Source: Cloacimonetes bacterium UBA5456 (GTDB lineage: Bacteria; Cloacimonadota; Cloacimonadia; Cloacimonadales; Cloacimonadaceae). Taken from it: 14,335 bases of DNA. The notes under the pieces were generated by a model. The model was not told where the DNA came from. It did no database searches and saw nothing but the letters and a program-made list of their open reading frames with translations. Positions 1 through 7,921 of the stretch are shown piece after piece; position 1 is the first letter of the stretch; each line of letters begins with the position of its first letter. The DNA lies in contig DIQS01000062.1 of the NCBI GenBank assembly GCA_002427325.1, positions 1,632 to 15,966 of the forward strand, given 5' to 3'. A program made the position numbers and the translations under genes.

Positions 1-8
1 GGTTTCAT

Positions 9-143
9 GGGCAACGAGGACGTTACCCGTCCAAGAATGGAGGGCTCGCTGCGCACAGGTTGTTGGATTCTTTCGCATCCCCGTGTCGAGATGTTTAATG
101 CAAGCGGGGACTCTTGCAATCCACCAAAGAAAATCGCGAGTTC
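9..143 (+). other. Potential structured RNA region upstream of ppdK
   Basis: No convincing protein is encoded here; the only longer reading frame (from base 7) has no ribosome binding site and resembles nothing. On the + strand, three helices nest into one rod. Bases 42-49 pair with 136-143 (8 pairs, two of them G-U). Bases 60-69 pair with 118-127 (9 of 10). Bases 75-83 pair with 105-117 (9 pairs around a 4-nt bulge). A separate hairpin pairs 9-16 with 21-28, with one mismatch. It could be the 3' part of a non-coding RNA that starts outside the window, or an mRNA leader. I could not match it to tRNA, tmRNA, SRP RNA, RNase P RNA or a known riboswitch. A short stretch (88-109) resembles the 5' end of E. 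coli 6S RNA, but the partner strand is missing. The pairing is seen; the function is unknown. Confidence 0.3.
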
Positions 144-154
144 AACAAAAGCTA

Positions 155-183
155 TTGACAAAAAAAGCCCTTCTATGTTTATG
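155..183 (+). promoter_or_regulatory. Candidate promoter for ppdK
   Basis: A perfect -35 hexamer TTGACA lies at 155-160. At a 17-base spacing the -10 candidate is TTTATG (178-183), only 3 of 6 to consensus, within an AT-rich stretch. Transcription would start about 190, leaving a leader of about 40 bases before the ppdK start codon at 230. The -35 is clear and the -10 is weak. Confidence 0.4.
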
Positions 184-229
184 GAAATTCTTGAAATAAA
201 TTGTTTTAATAATAGAACATGGAGGATAA

Positions 230-2950
230 ATGACCGCAATTAAACGCGTTTACCTTTTTGGTAACGGACAGGCCGAAGGTAAGGCCGACATGAGGAATCT
301 CCTCGGCGGCAAAGGTGCAAACCTTGCCGAGATGAATCTCATCGGAGTACCCGTGCCCCCCGGATTTACCATCACGACAGACACCTGCTCAGAATTCAAC
401 GAGCTCGGAGCAGATAAGTTGCGCACGCTTCTCAAAGACGAAGTGGAAGCCGCAGTAAAATATGTTGAAGAAATTATGGGAACTGAATTTGGTTCCAACG
501 ACAACCCTCTCTTGCTCTCGGTTCGCTCCGGCGGCAGAGCATCCATGCCCGGCATGATGGACACAGTCCTCAATCTCGGCATGAACGATGCGGCCGTTCA
601 AGGACTCATCAAAAAATCCGGCAACGAGCGTTTTGCCTGGGATAGCTATCGCCGCTTTGTTCAGATGTATGGCGATGTGGTTCTCGGACTCAAGCCGCAA
701 GGCGATGAAGAAGACCCCTTTGAAGCTATCATCCATCAGATGAAAACAGAGAAGGGCATAAAAGATGACCTTGAGCTTACTGCCGATGACCTCAAAGAAT
801 TGGTCTTACGCTTCAAAAAAGCCGTGAAAGACGACACCGGTCACGACTTCCCGGAAGATCCATGGGAACAGCTCTGGGGCTCAATCTTTGCCGTCTTTGA
901 TAGCTGGAACAACGACCGCGCTGTGCTCTATCGCCAGCTCAACAAGATTCCTCACGAATGGGGAACAGCCGTGAACGTGCAGGCAATGGTCTTTGGAAAC
1001 ATGGGCTCAAATTCTGCAACCGGCGTGGCTTTCTCTCGTGATAGCGCAACCGGTGAAAACCTTTTCAATGGTGAATATCTCGTTGATGCTCAGGGCGAAG
1101 ACGTGGTTGCCGGAGTTCGCACCCCGCAACAGATCACCAAGATCGGTGCTCAGAGATGGGCAGAACTCACAGGCGTTAGCGAAGAAGAAAGAAAAGAGAA
1201 ATATCCCTCACTCGAAGAGCTTATGCCGGCGGCATATCAAGACCTCTTTGATATCCAAAGAAAGCTTGAACGCCACAGCGGCGACATGCAGGACGTGGAA
1301 TTCACCATTCAGGATGGAAAGCTCTGGATGTTGCAAACTCGTAGCGGAAAGCGCACCGGCCCCGCCATGGTCAAGATCGCTATGGACATGCTTGACGAAG
1401 GGCTCATCGATGAAAAAGAAGCACTGCTCAGAATGGACCCTGCGAAACTCGACGAGCTTTTGCACCCCGTGTTCAAGACGGACGCTCTGGCAAAAGCTAA
1501 GCTTCTGGCAAAGGGACTTCCCGCCTCTCCCGGCGCAGCAAGTGGACAGATCGTTTTCTTTGCTGACGACGCTGAGAAATGGTTTAATGACAAGAAAAAG
1601 GTCATCCTCGTTCGCACCGAGACTTCTCCGGAAGACCTCCGCGGCATGACCGTCTCTGAAGGAATTCTCACCGCACGCGGCGGTATGACTTCCCACGCTG
1701 CAGTGGTTGCTCGCGGAATGGGCAAATGCTGCGTATCCGGTGCAGGCGGCATCTCAATCGATAGCAAAGAACGCACCATGACAGTGGACGGAAAGGTTCT
1801 CAGAGAAGGCGATTGGATCTCACTCAATGGCTCCACGGGACAGGTTCTCGAAGGAAAGGTGGAGACCCAAGCTGCCGAGCTCAGCGGAGACTTTGCCAAG
1901 GTCATGAACCTCGCTGATAAATATACCAGAATGAAAGTTCGCACCAATGCCGACACTCCGCAAGATGCGCTCGTCGCTCGCAAGTTTGGTGCTGTGGGAA
2001 TCGGACTCACCCGCACGGAACACATGTTCTTTGAAGGTGATAGAATCAAAGCCATGCGCGAAATGATCCTTGCTAAAGATGAAGCCGGACGCCGCAAAGC
2101 CCTCGATAAGCTTCTGCCCATCCAGCGCGCAGACTTTGAAGGAATCTTTGAAGCGATGGACGGACTTCCCGTCACGGTTCGCTTGCTTGATCCGCCTTTG
2201 CATGAGTTTGTTCCCGCCGAAGAAGCTCAGCAGGCTGAGATGGCAAAAGAGCTTGGACTCTCGCTCGACGAAGTCAAGACCCGTGTTGAAGCCCTGCACG
2301 AGATAAATCCCATGCTGGGACATCGCGGTTGCCGCCTTGGAAACACCTATCCCGAAATCACTGAAATGCAGGCAAGAGCCATCATCGAAGCTGCTATCAA
2401 CGTGAGCAAAAAAGGCGTCAAAGTGCTGCCGGAAATCATGGTTCCCTTGATTGGAACTCTGGCAGAATTTGAGCTTCAGGAAAGCATCATCCGCGCTACA
2501 GTCGAAAAGGTCTTTGCCGAAACCGGCATGAAGGTGGAATATCTCGTTGGCACCATGATTGAGATTCCCAGAGCTACTCTGCTCGCTGATCAAGTCGCAC
2601 GCCGCGCTGAATTCTTTAGCTTTGGCACAAACGACCTCACTCAGATGACCTTTGGATATAGCCGCGATGACGCCGGCGTATTCTTGCCCGTCTATCTGGA
2701 AAAGAATCTCATTCCCGCAGACCCCTTCCAGATTCTCGACCAAGAAGGCGTGGGACAGCTCGTGGAGCTCGGAACCTCTCGTGGACGTAGCACTAACCCC
2801 AATCTCAAGGTTGGAATCTGTGGCGAACACGGTGGAGAGCCCAGCAGCGTGGAATTCTGTCACAAAGTTGGCATGGACTACGTGAGCTGCTCGCCCTATC
2901 GCGTGCCGATTGCTCGCCTCGCTGCCGCAATCGCTGCTATCAGAGAATAA
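230..2950 (+). CDS. ppdK: Pyruvate, phosphate dikinase
   Basis: PPDK interconverts pyruvate + ATP + Pi with phosphoenolpyruvate + AMP + PPi in the cytoplasm. In many anaerobes it serves PPi-linked glycolysis or gluconeogenesis. At 906 residues it has the usual bacterial length. The N-terminal ATP-grasp part shows GGKGANLAEM (Lys28) and SVRSGGRASMPGMMDT (Arg99), ending near LWMLQTRSGKRT. The swivelling phosphohistidine domain has GGMTSHAAVVARGMGK with catalytic His489. The C-terminal TIM-barrel PEP/pyruvate domain has IGLTRTEHMFF, GTNDLTQM and VGICGEHGGEPSS with the catalytic Cys864. All key residues are present, so the enzyme should be active. The start at 230 has GGAGG (221-225) four bases upstream. 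It appears monocistronic: a TTGACA element precedes it and a hairpin follows. Pyruvate water dikinase (PpsA) is excluded by the PPDK domain order and length. Confidence 0.97.
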   Translation: MTAIKRVYLFGNGQAEGKADMRNLLGGKGANLAEMNLIGVPVPPGFTITTDTCSEFNELGADKLRTLLKDEVEAAVKYVEEIMGTEFGSNDNPLLLSVRSGGRASMPGMMDTVLNLGMNDAAVQGLIKKSGNERFAWDSYRRFVQMYGDVVLGLKPQGDEEDPFEAIIHQMKTEKGIKDDLELTADDLKELVLRFKKAVKDDTGHDFPEDPWEQLWGSIFAVFDSWNNDRAVLYRQLNKIPHEWGTAVNVQAMVFGNMGSNSATGVAFSRDSATGENLFNGEYLVDAQGEDVVAGVRTPQQITKIGAQRWAELTGVSEEERKEKYPSLEELMPAAYQDLFDIQRKLERHSGDMQDVEFTIQDGKLWMLQTRSGKRTGPAMVKIAMDMLDEGLIDEKEALLRMDPAKLDELLHPVFKTDALAKAKLLAKGLPASPGAASGQIVFFADDAEKWFNDKKKVILVRTETSPEDLRGMTVSEGILTARGGMTSHAAVVARGMGKCCVSGAGGISIDSKERTMTVDGKVLREGDWISLNGSTGQVLEGKVETQAAELSGDFAKVMNLADKYTRMKVRTNADTPQDALVARKFGAVGIGLTRTEHMFFEGDRIKAMREMILAKDEAGRRKALDKLLPIQRADFEGIFEAMDGLPVTVRLLDPPLHEFVPAEEAQQAEMAKELGLSLDEVKTRVEALHEINPMLGHRGCRLGNTYPEITEMQARAIIEAAINVSKKGVKVLPEIMVPLIGTLAEFELQESIIRATVEKVFAETGMKVEYLVGTMIEIPRATLLADQVARRAEFFSFGTNDLTQMTFGYSRDDAGVFLPVYLEKNLIPADPFQILDQEGVGQLVELGTSRGRSTNPNLKVGICGEHGGEPSSVEFCHKVGMDYVSCSPYRVPIARLAAAIAAIRE

Positions 2951-2974
2951 GTTAAATATTGTTGAAATAATCGC

Positions 2975-3020
2975 CCGGGATGGCGCATCACAGCCCATCC
3001 CGGAGCCTTTGCCTATTTTG
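2975..3020 (+). terminator. Probable terminator hairpin after ppdK
   Basis: CCGGGATGG (2975-2983) pairs perfectly with CCATCCCGG (2995-3003) across an 11-base loop, 24 bases past the ppdK stop. The following bases are only moderately T-rich (CTTTGCCTATTTTG), so it may be an inefficient intrinsic terminator or an mRNA 3'-end stabiliser. The remaining stretch to rpsO (3021-3148) has a TATGAT at 3037-3042 as a possible -10 but no good -35 partner. Confidence 0.55.
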
Positions 3021-3148
3021 TCTCTTGCGCGTCTCTTATGATAAATTGCTGGACAGAATGCAAGATACAAAAAACATGGCATCATAAAGCGTTGTGGCTT
3101 GAAATTTAAGCAAGCTGCAAAATAAAAGAAAAATATCCGGGAGGATAC

Positions 3149-3418
3149 ATGTCGTTAACACCTGAGGCTAAACAAGCTATCATGGCAGAGTTTAAACTCC
3201 ATGAATCAGACACAGGTTCGCCGGAAGTGCAAGTTGCCTTGCTCACAAAGCGCATTCAGGAGATCACTGAACACCTGAAAGTGCACAGCAAGGACTTTTC
3301 CACTCGTCGCGGACTTCTTAAGCTGATCGGGCAGCGCAGGCGCTTGTTGGATTATCTTATGAAAAAAGATATCAATCGCTATCGCGAACTGATTAAAGCG
3401 CTTGGCATTAGAAAGTAA
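3149..3418 (+). CDS. rpsO: 30S ribosomal protein S15
   Basis: S15 binds the central domain of 16S rRNA early in small-subunit assembly. The 89-residue length is the family's standard length. The signature HESDTGSPEVQ (residues 18-28) is intact, as are the basic stretch STRRGLLKLIGQRRRLLDYL and the ending YRELIKALGIRK. The start ATG has GGGAGG (3139-3144) four bases upstream. It lies directly before pnp, as in very many bacteria, with a terminator between the two genes. In E. coli S15 represses its own translation through an mRNA pseudoknot; I did not find an obvious equivalent in the 5' leader here. Confidence 0.98.
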   Translation: MSLTPEAKQAIMAEFKLHESDTGSPEVQVALLTKRIQEITEHLKVHSKDFSTRRGLLKLIGQRRRLLDYLMKKDINRYRELIKALGIRK

Positions 3419-3447
3419 ACTCTCAGCCAAGATATTAAACGAAGGTT

Positions 3448-3489
3448 AAAAGTGGATGTCCTGCTTTTTGCGGCATCCGCTTTTTCCTT
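3448..3489 (+). terminator. Intrinsic terminator between rpsO and pnp
   Basis: AGTGGATGTC (3451-3460) pairs with GGCATCCGCT (3472-3481), 10 pairs including two G-U, over an 11-base loop. Flanking AAA/TTT can extend the stem, and a T-run (3481-3485) follows. This is a good intrinsic terminator. By position it matches the attenuating terminator found between rpsO and pnp in E. coli, so pnp is probably expressed by read-through plus its own promoter. Confidence 0.75.
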
Positions 3490-3508
3490 ATCACAGACCA
3501 AATATGTT

Positions 3509-3583
3509 CCCGGGGGTAATTAGCAATAAGCAAAAGGGTTTGAATACTTTTAACGCTTTTGCCTATTGCTTCTTCTCCTCGGG
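3509..3583 (+). promoter_or_regulatory. Long imperfect hairpin in the pnp leader (candidate RNase III/PNPase autoregulation site)
   Basis: Bases 3509-3540 pair with 3552-3583 in a single register with no bulges: 27 pairs (25 Watson-Crick, two G-U) of 32 positions, broken only by mismatches at 3517, 3520-3521, 3529 and 3537, with an 11-base loop. It ends 12 bases before the AAGGAG ribosome binding site of pnp (3596-3601). There is no T-run after it, so it is not a terminator. In E. coli (established knowledge) RNase III cuts a hairpin in this same position and PNPase then represses its own mRNA. The same role here is inference from position and shape. Confidence 0.6.
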
Positions 3584-3606
3584 CATGAAAAAAACAAGGA
3601 GAAATA

Positions 3607-5847
3607 ATGCACAACTTTAACATCACACGCCGTGAGATCGACTTCTTTGGTCGCAAACTCATCATCGAAACCGGCAAAATGGCTAAGCAAGCCAATGGTA
3701 GCGTGTATCTGCAATTGGGCGAAACCGCCGTGCTCGTCACTGCAACCATGAGCAAAGACGCTGCCGAAAACCAAGACTTCTTCCCGCTTACCGTGGACTT
3801 CATCGAAAAGATGTATGCCGCGGGCAAGATTCCCGGTGGATTCTTCAAGCGCGAAGCCAAACCTTCAACGGATGCCACACTGCAAGCACGCGTCATCGAC
3901 CGCTCAATCCGTCCGCTTTTCCCCGATGGATTCCGCAATCAGGTGCACGTGGTGCTCACCACTCTTTCCTATGACGGTGAAGTGGACCCCGCAAACCTCG
4001 GCGTGCTCGGCGCATCGCTGGCTCTCTCCATCTCGGATATCCCCTTCCATGGCCCCATCGCAGGCGTCACGGTGGGATATATCGATGGCGAGCTTGTCAT
4101 CAACCCCGACATCGCCGCTCTCAAAGAGAAATCAAAGCTCAATCTCACCGTTGCCGGCAGTGAAAACTCCGTGGTGATGATCGAATCCGCAGCGCATGAA
4201 CTTTCCGAAGAAACCATGCTGGATGCGGTTTACACCGGTCATGAAGCCATTAAAGAACTCTGCAAAATCCAAGACGAGATAGTCTCCGTCTGCGGAAAAG
4301 AAAAGGTCGAAGTCAAGCTGATCGGCTTGCCCGAAGAGCTCTTGGCAGAAATGAAGGCTGAATACGGCGAGCGCATCGCTGAAACCAGCACCATCCTCGG
4401 CAAACAAGAAAGACAGGACGCCTTCGATGCCCTCGAAGAAGAGATGCTCGAAAAGCGTGCTGCAGCCGATGGCGAAGAGCTTTTTGCCGAAAATGAAAAG
4501 ACATATAAGGATATCTACGAAGAACTTATCCGCCAATATGTGCGCTCATCCATCTTGGATAAACACCTGCGCGTAGGCGGACGTGGCTTGGACGAAATCC
4601 GCGACATCACTTGCGAAGTTGACCCCATCCCGCGCGTTCATGGCTCATCACTTTTCACCCGCGGCGAGACCCAATCTCTGGGTACCGTCACCCTTGGCGG
4701 AGCCAGCGACGAACAGATCATCGATACCCTCGAAGTGGAATATAAGAAAAGCTTCTATCTGCACTACAACTTCCCGCCTTTCAGCGTTGGCGAAGCCGGA
4801 CGCATGGGTGCAACGGGAAGACGCGAGCTCGGTCACGGCAATCTCGCCGAACGCGCTCTGCAATATGTTTTGCCGGATAACGAAACCTTCCCCTATACCA
4901 TCCGCATCGTTGCTGAGACCCTCGAATCCAACGGATCATCTTCAATGGCAAGCATCTGCAGCGGAAGCATGGCGCTCATGGCTGCCGGCGTGCCGATCAA
5001 GTCACACGTGGCAGGAATCGCCAATGGCCTCATCATGGAAGATGGCAAATATGTGGTTCTCACAGACATCATGGGTCTCGAAGACCACCTCGGCGATATG
5101 GACTTCAAATGCGCCGGAACAGTGGACGGAATCACCGCTATGCAGATGGATATCAAGATCGAAGGAATCACAAAAGATATCATGCGTATTGCGCTTGAAA
5201 AAGCCAAAGCTGCTCGCATCAGCATCCTCGAAAAGATGAGCGCATGCATTGAAGCACCGCGCCAAGACCTCGCACCCACAGCTCCGAGAATCGAGAGCTT
5301 CAAGGTGCCTACCGATAAGATCGGCGAAATCATTGGGCCCTCCGGCAAGATGATCAAATCCATCATCGAATCCTGCCAAGTCGATATCAATATCGAGGAC
5401 GATGGCACAGTGCGCATCCTCTCCCCGAATAAAGCATCCATCGAAGCTGCGAAAGAGATCATCAAAGGAATCGCCATCGACCCAGTTCCGGGTGATAAGT
5501 TTGAGGGTCCCATCACGCGCATCGAGCCTTATGGCGTCTTTGTGAAAGTCTTAGGCGGCGCAAAAGAAGGCATGGTGCACGTCTCGCAGATGCACACCTC
5601 CAGAGTGGAGCATCCCGAAGATATGGTCAAGCTCGGTGATGTGGTCAAAGTCGAAGCACTCGGTATGGATAGGGGCAAGCTCTCTCTGACTATGAAAGGC
5701 ATTCCCGGCAATCCCGAACCCGATCCCGACAAGATCAGCGAGCGTCGTGCTGCCCCTCCGCGCAGAGACGACAATCGCCGTAACGACAGAGATAGAAACC
5801 GTAGTTCAAGCGGCGGCGGCAATAGAGACCGCTATCGTCGCAACTAA
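3607..5847 (+). CDS. pnp: Polyribonucleotide nucleotidyltransferase (PNPase)
   Basis: PNPase is a trimeric 3'-5' phosphorolytic exoribonuclease that degrades mRNA using phosphate and releases nucleoside diphosphates. The 746 residues show the full order. The first RNase PH-like core includes GGFFKREAKPS, where the usual FFRR RNA-contact motif reads FFKR. A helical linker follows (about 195-310). The second, catalytic RNase PH core has SNGSSSMASICSGS and the acidic motif GDMDFK (about 496-501). A KH domain has IIGPSGK (575-581), and an S1 domain spans about 629-699. The remaining 47 residues form a very basic Arg/Asn/Asp-rich tail. The start has AAGGAG five bases upstream. It follows rpsO, the classical arrangement, and its leader holds a long hairpin likely used for autoregulation. 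All domains look intact. Confidence 0.98.
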   Translation: MHNFNITRREIDFFGRKLIIETGKMAKQANGSVYLQLGETAVLVTATMSKDAAENQDFFPLTVDFIEKMYAAGKIPGGFFKREAKPSTDATLQARVIDRSIRPLFPDGFRNQVHVVLTTLSYDGEVDPANLGVLGASLALSISDIPFHGPIAGVTVGYIDGELVINPDIAALKEKSKLNLTVAGSENSVVMIESAAHELSEETMLDAVYTGHEAIKELCKIQDEIVSVCGKEKVEVKLIGLPEELLAEMKAEYGERIAETSTILGKQERQDAFDALEEEMLEKRAAADGEELFAENEKTYKDIYEELIRQYVRSSILDKHLRVGGRGLDEIRDITCEVDPIPRVHGSSLFTRGETQSLGTVTLGGASDEQIIDTLEVEYKKSFYLHYNFPPFSVGEAGRMGATGRRELGHGNLAERALQYVLPDNETFPYTIRIVAETLESNGSSSMASICSGSMALMAAGVPIKSHVAGIANGLIMEDGKYVVLTDIMGLEDHLGDMDFKCAGTVDGITAMQMDIKIEGITKDIMRIALEKAKAARISILEKMSACIEAPRQDLAPTAPRIESFKVPTDKIGEIIGPSGKMIKSIIESCQVDINIEDDGTVRILSPNKASIEAAKEIIKGIAIDPVPGDKFEGPITRIEPYGVFVKVLGGAKEGMVHVSQMHTSRVEHPEDMVKLGDVVKVEALGMDRGKLSLTMKGIPGNPEPDPDKISERRAAPPRRDDNRRNDRDRNRSSSGGGNRDRYRRN

Positions 5848-5870
5848 GATAAACTAACAGATAACAGATT

Positions 5871-5913
5871 CGGGCACGAAGCTCCGGGAATTCTCAGACT
5901 CGTGCCCGCTCTT
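5871..5913 (+). terminator. Hairpin after pnp, probable terminator
   Basis: CGGGCACGA (5871-5879) pairs perfectly with TCGTGCCCG (5900-5908), with a 20-base loop, followed by CTCTTTATA. It starts 24 bases after the pnp stop. The short T-run makes termination incomplete at best; it may also protect the pnp mRNA 3' end. The ahcY ribosome binding site (TGAGG, 5923-5927) lies just beyond it. Confidence 0.5.
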
Positions 5914-5932
5914 TATAAAAGATGAGGCATAC

Positions 5933-7336
5933 ATGGATTACAAGATAGCAGATATCAAACTTGCAGCTTTTGGACGCAAAGAGTTGGAACTGGCAGAACA
6001 AGAAATGCCGGGACTCATGGCGCTCAGAGAGAGATTTAAAGATCAAAAGCCCCTGAAGGGCGCAAGAATCAGCGGTAGCCTGCACATGACCATCCAAACG
6101 GCAGTGCTCATGGAAACCTTAGTGGAGCTCGGCGCAAGCCTGAGATGGGCGAGCTGTAATATCTTCAGCACCCAAGACCACGCCGCCGCAGCGATGGTGG
6201 AAAAAGGCATCCCCGTCTTTGCTTGGAAAGGCGAAACCATCCCCGAATATTGGTGGTGCACCTATCAAGCTCTGAACTGGCAAGAGGGCGACTTCCACAT
6301 GATCGTCGATGATGGCGGAGATGCCACCTTGATGATCCACGAAGGAGTCCGCCTCGAAAAGCTCTATCAAGAAAGCGGTGCATTACCTTCCGCCGACGGA
6401 GCAAGCGAAGAGTTTCGCACCATGCAAAATGTCATCCTCGAACACCTCATCGACAAGCCGGATAGATGGCAGAAGGTCGCCGCAGCCCTCAGAGGAGTAA
6501 GCGAAGAGACCACCACGGGAGTGCATCGCCTCTATCTCCTTGCCCAAAAAGGCGAACTACTTTTCCCCGCAATCAATGTGAACGACAGCGTCACCAAGAG
6601 CAAATTTGACAACCTCTACGGCTGTAGAGAAAGCCTCGCAGACGGCATCAAACGCGGAACAGACGTGATGATCGCCGGCAAGGTGGTCATGGTTTGCGGC
6701 TATGGAGACGTGGGCAAAGGCTGTGCTCAGAGCATGCGTGGCTTTGGCGCACGTGTTGTCATCAGCGAGATCGACCCCATCTGTGCCCTGCAAGCGGCAA
6801 TGGAAGGCTTTGAAGTCTGCACCCTGGAAGACATGGTCTCCGAGGCAGATATCTTCGTCACCGCCACGGGAAACATGGACGTTATCCGCACCGAGCACAT
6901 GCTCAAGATGAAGCACAACGCCATCGTCTGTAATATTGGTCACTTCGATAACGAGATACAGGTAAATGAATTATACAGCCTGCCCTCGGTGAAGAAGATC
7001 AACATCAAGCCGCAAGTGGATCGGATAGAACTTCCCACCGGACGCAGCATCATCCTGCTCTCGGAAGGCAGATTGGTCAATCTCGGTAACGCCACGGGAC
7101 ACTCCTCCTTCGTGATGAGCTGTTCCTTCACAAACCAAGTCTTAGCCCAGATCAAGCTCTGGCAAGAAAGCCATGACAAGCAAGTCTATATCCTGCCCAA
7201 AGAGCTTGATGAAGAGGTTGCGCGTCTGCATCTTAGCAAGCTTGGCGTGAAGCTCACACAGCTCACGAAAGAACAAGCAGACTACATCGGCGTGCCCGTT
7301 ACTGGCCCCTATAAACCCGATCACTACCGCTATTAG
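5933..7336 (+). CDS. ahcY: Adenosylhomocysteinase (S-adenosyl-L-homocysteine hydrolase)
   Basis: This NAD-dependent cytoplasmic enzyme reversibly splits S-adenosylhomocysteine into adenosine and homocysteine, relieving product inhibition of methyltransferases in the methionine cycle. At 467 residues it is of the long type, with the roughly 40-residue insertion (about 142-190) found in many bacterial and plant enzymes. Visible motifs are HMTIQTAVL, FSTQDHAAAA, VDDGGDATLMIHEG (Asp126-Asp127 region), NDSVTKSKFDNLYGCRESL, the NAD-binding VCGYGDVGKG (glycine-rich loop from Gly256), CNIGHFDNEI and the canonical C-terminal PYKPDHYRY that reaches into the neighbouring subunit's NAD site. The start has TGAGG five bases upstream. 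Only 9 bases separate its stop from the next gene, so the NusG-like gene is probably co-transcribed. Confidence 0.97.
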   Translation: MDYKIADIKLAAFGRKELELAEQEMPGLMALRERFKDQKPLKGARISGSLHMTIQTAVLMETLVELGASLRWASCNIFSTQDHAAAAMVEKGIPVFAWKGETIPEYWWCTYQALNWQEGDFHMIVDDGGDATLMIHEGVRLEKLYQESGALPSADGASEEFRTMQNVILEHLIDKPDRWQKVAAALRGVSEETTTGVHRLYLLAQKGELLFPAINVNDSVTKSKFDNLYGCRESLADGIKRGTDVMIAGKVVMVCGYGDVGKGCAQSMRGFGARVVISEIDPICALQAAMEGFEVCTLEDMVSEADIFVTATGNMDVIRTEHMLKMKHNAIVCNIGHFDNEIQVNELYSLPSVKKINIKPQVDRIELPTGRSIILLSEGRLVNLGNATGHSSFVMSCSFTNQVLAQIKLWQESHDKQVYILPKELDEEVARLHLSKLGVKLTQLTKEQADYIGVPVTGPYKPDHYRY

Positions 7337-7345
7337 AGGATTGTT

Positions 7346-7921
7346 TTGAACAAGAACAAGCCCGTGATAATAGACGACCTTTTCGGCGAACTAATCATTC
7401 CCGAAGAGCCTCAGAGATGGGTGGTGATCCACACTCGCCCGCGTCAGGAAAAGAAGCTGGCAAAATATTGCAAAGATAACGGAATACGCTATTATCTCCC
7501 TCAGCGCGTGCGAGAAAAGGTCTATAATAGGAAAAAGGTCGTCACTCACCTGCCCCTATTTAGCGGCTATCTTTTCACCATTCTCGGCCACCAAGATAAG
7601 GAGACCATCAAGCTCTCCGGCTCGGTGGCAAATTTCATCCCGGTTGACTCTCAAGAAGAGCTCATGCGAGACCTCTCTTACATTCGCCACGCCAGTAAGA
7701 TAGAGCCCGATCTCAAAGAAGCAGAATGGCTTTCTAAGGGACTCTCTGTGAAGATTATAGACGGTCCCTTCAAAGACCTGGAAGGCGTGGTGGAATCTCA
7801 TAAAAAGCTTGATATTGTCAATTTGCAGGTAGAGATGATGCAGCGAGCAACGCGCATTTCCGTGGATGCATCCTACGTTAAAATCATCGGAGAATTTGAT
7901 ATAAATAAGGAGAATCAATGA
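7346..7921 (+). CDS. NusG-family transcription antitermination paralog (RfaH/UpxY-like)
   Basis: This is probably a specialised NusG paralog that rides on RNA polymerase and aids elongation of particular long operons, often surface-polysaccharide ones. The 191 residues show a 24-residue N-terminal extension and an NGN domain starting at WVVIHTRPRQEKKLAKYC (Trp25) and including YLPQRVREKVYNRKKV and LPLFSGYLF. A C-terminal KOW domain (about 132-185) begins GLSVKIIDGPFKDLEGVV. It starts with TTG: AGAGGA (7335-7340) lies five bases upstream, and the next in-frame Met falls after the NGN core. It is not housekeeping nusG, since it is not beside secE or rplK and its sequence is divergent. The ATGA overlap with the epimerase gene and the AAGGAG inside its 3' end indicate translational coupling. 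Which operon it acts on cannot be told from the window. Confidence 0.85.
   Translation: MNKNKPVIIDDLFGELIIPEEPQRWVVIHTRPRQEKKLAKYCKDNGIRYYLPQRVREKVYNRKKVVTHLPLFSGYLFTILGHQDKETIKLSGSVANFIPVDSQEELMRDLSYIRHASKIEPDLKEAEWLSKGLSVKIIDGPFKDLEGVVESHKKLDIVNLQVEMMQRATRISVDASYVKIIGEFDINKENQ

Noticed and set aside
88..109. Local resemblance to the 5' end of E. coli 6S RNA (GAGATGTT then GCAAGCGGG)
   Set aside because: There is a 4-base gap where E. coli has one base, the required 3' partner strand is absent, and this part of 6S RNA is not conserved across phyla.
116..126. GCAATCCACCA resembling a tRNA or tmRNA 3' end
   Set aside because: No T-arm with a TTCGA-type loop precedes it and no matching acceptor strand makes a cloverleaf.
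7..243. 78-residue reading frame upstream of ppdK
   Set aside because: It lacks a ribosome binding site, overlaps the ppdK start and promoter element, has no recognisable domain, and lies over strongly pairing RNA-like sequence.
1820..3085. 421-residue open frame on the - strand across the 3' half of ppdK
   Set aside because: It is antisense to an intact, clearly conserved ppdK; its residues mirror the codon pattern of that gene and show no domain.
5891..5919. TTCTCA, 17 bases, TATAAA as an ahcY promoter
   Set aside because: The spacing is ideal, but the -35 half is within the pnp terminator stem-loop and initiation would fall inside the ahcY ribosome binding site, so it is not convincing.
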